DNA from: an uncultured Clostridia bacterium
GTDB lineage: Bacteria > Bacillota > Clostridia > Oscillospirales > Ruminococcaceae
Direction: 5' to 3'
DNA length: 7,621 bases
Assembly (NCBI GenBank): GCA_947176675.1
Contig: CAMWRN010000108.1
Span: 1-7,621 of the forward strand
Shown here: in pieces, positions 6,737 to 7,621 of the stretch
How positions within the stretch are numbered: the stretch's first letter is position 1
How the letters are laid out: each line of letters starts with the position of its first letter
Notes under the pieces: model-generated
What the model was told of the DNA's origin: nothing
What the model saw: the letters and a program-made list of their open reading frames with translations, nothing else
The model's database searches: none
Program-made: the position numbers and the translations under genes

Positions 6737-7369
6737 GTGGATATTGGAAATAAAATAAAAAATGCAAGAATGCAATCCGGTCTTACTCAAGAAGCGGCAG
6801 CAGAGATTCTTGGGGTAAGCCGTCAGACAATATCAAATTGGGAGAACGAGAAAACATATCCCGACATTGTGAGCGTTGTTAAAATGAGCGATCTATATAA
6901 TATCAGTCTTGATCGTTTACTGAAGGAAAACAGTACAGAGTCGGGTTATTTGGATTACCTTGACGAAAGTACAGATATTGTTGCGAGTAAGAACAAACTG
7001 ACAAAAATAATTTTAACCGTGTCGTACCTTGGAATTTGGGCGTTTTCACTTATTGTATTTTGGCTTTTTATAAGCGGCTCGGACGCAATAGGCTATAGTT
7101 TGATGTTTTTATGGATATTGCTTCCGATCACAACATTTGTTATTTCTTTATTGATCGGAAAAAATAATTACCGCGGAAAATGGTTTTTTTCGGTTATATT
7201 CGGAATTATGTATATGCTCGCCGAATATGCAACGTTTCAAGCTGCCAATATGGCTGCGTTTGACAAATTCAATATGCCGACATTAGAAATGATACCTGTC
7301 GGTGCGGCAATTTCTTTGTTTGGACTGGGAGTAGGTTCGCTAATAGATTACTTTCATAAAAAAAGTTAA
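6737..7369 (+). CDS. XRE-family regulator with four predicted membrane segments
   Basis: A 210-residue protein with an N-terminal helix-turn-helix (about 5-62): LTQEAAAEILGVSRQTISNWE (16-36) has the recognition helix at SRQTISNWE, and YPDIVSVVKMSDLYNISLDRLL is the usual end of the domain. After a short linker come four hydrophobic segments, about 89-112, 117-141, 148-169 and 183-205, so it should be a membrane-anchored DNA-binding protein. The membrane part has no sensor motif I recognise. I chose GTG 6737 because homologous domains begin just before DIGNKIKNAR, AAAGGGA (6720-6726) lies ten bases upstream, and the promoter places the transcript start near 6718. It stands alone between two terminators. 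Autoregulation is likely from the half-sites over its promoter. The target genes are unknown, but the convergent membrane gene at the right edge is a neighbour. Confidence 0.88.
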   Translation: MDIGNKIKNARMQSGLTQEAAAEILGVSRQTISNWENEKTYPDIVSVVKMSDLYNISLDRLLKENSTESGYLDYLDESTDIVASKNKLTKIILTVSYLGIWAFSLIVFWLFISGSDAIGYSLMFLWILLPITTFVISLLIGKNNYRGKWFFSVIFGIMYMLAEYATFQAANMAAFDKFNMPTLEMIPVGAAISLFGLGVGSLIDYFHKKS

Positions 7370-7403
7370 AAACGATCGCCGATCGGATATTTTCTAAAAA
7401 TAT

Positions 7404-7438
7404 AAAAGCAGCTACAGGCGTTAGTCTCGGCTGCTTTT
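7404..7438. terminator. Bidirectional terminator between convergent genes
   Basis: AAAAGCAGC (7404-7412) and GCTGCTTTT (7430-7438) pair perfectly over 9 bp around a 17-base loop. On + the T run is TTTTGTTCT. On - the complement ends in TTTTATATTTTT, which is even better. It lies between the stops of the XRE gene (7369) and the minus-strand gene (7483), so it can serve both. The gap also holds CGATC/GATCG (7373-7385), a short 5-bp palindrome of unclear meaning. Confidence 0.82.
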
Positions 7439-7480
7439 GTTCTATATGTACATCTCCGCAATTCTGCAAAGATCAATCAA

Positions 7481-7621
7481 TTATCGGTATATTATTTCAA
7501 ACATATTGTATACCAGTATTGCAGCAAGAGCAATGTTGAATATCAGCGACATGATAACGTAAGCGGTTTTTGTTGATTTTTTCGGAAACTTATAAGCCAG
7601 AACGCCCACAAGGCAGCTTGA
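7481..7621 (-). CDS. C-terminal end of an unidentified membrane protein (partial)
   Basis: Reading the minus strand inward from the right edge gives 46 codons and a TAA at 7483-7481, with the frame open through the edge. The peptide starts SSCLVGVLAYKFPKKSTKTA and continues with a hydrophobic stretch, VIMSLIFNIALAAILVYN (22-39), then the ending MFEIIYR. One membrane helix preceded by a basic loop is what a multi-pass membrane protein usually shows at its C-terminus. I cannot name the family. The start is outside the window, so no start codon is visible. Support comes from codon-like composition, the well-placed terminator at 7404-7438 and the absence of any other gene here. It is convergent with the XRE regulator. 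Confidence 0.6.
   Translation of the reverse strand, partial: SSCLVGVLAYKFPKKSTKTAYVIMSLIFNIALAAILVYNMFEIIYR

Overview
The window looks like a piece of a low-to-medium-GC Gram-positive chromosome. It is most likely from a Clostridia member of the Oscillospiraceae/Ruminococcus type. The reasons are purine-rich ribosome binding sites ahead of most genes, sigma-A promoters of perfect consensus, and the gene set itself: a DUF177 protein with bL32, a DUF512 radical-SAM-like protein next to der, and acyl-phosphate-dependent plsY. This placement is an inference from gene content, not from a search. The content is mainly housekeeping, and I see no mobile element, CRISPR array, tRNA, rRNA or defence system.

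Layout on the + strand. From 1 to 890 is the C-terminal two thirds of glucose-6-phosphate isomerase (pgi), cut by the left window edge. From 967 to 1377 is a small uncharacterised P-loop protein. A near-ideal promoter at 1393-1421 then drives a DUF177/YceD protein (1448-1921) and bL32 (rpmF, 1935-2117), ending at a strong intrinsic terminator (2132-2165). Only 20 bases after that terminator starts a tight four-gene run: a DUF512 radical-SAM-like protein (2186-3487), the ribosome-assembly GTPase Der (3506-4837), the acyltransferase PlsY (4850-5536) and glycerol-3-phosphate dehydrogenase GpsA (5529-6536). A textbook hairpin (6544-6580) closes this run.

After that comes an independent unit: a consensus promoter (6683-6711) surrounded by repeated TGACA/TGTCA half-sites, then an XRE-type regulator with four predicted membrane segments (6737-7369). 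A hairpin at 7404-7438 separates it from a convergent minus-strand gene whose last 46 codons (7481-7621) enter from the right edge.

How the genes fit together: YceD/DUF177 is linked to 23S rRNA accumulation, bL32 is a 50S protein and Der acts in late 50S assembly. GpsA makes glycerol-3-phosphate, which PlsY acylates in the first committed step of phospholipid synthesis. The block therefore couples large-subunit assembly with membrane lipid synthesis. The usual rpmF neighbour plsX is not here, although plsY and gpsA are. The least understood parts are the P-loop protein, the DUF512 protein, the terminator just ahead of it, and the membrane-bound regulator with its half-site-rich promoter. Three gene starts need care because TTG codons lie further upstream in frame. 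I chose ATG 1448, ATG 2186 and GTG 6737 from promoter and ribosome-binding-site positions and from family N-termini.
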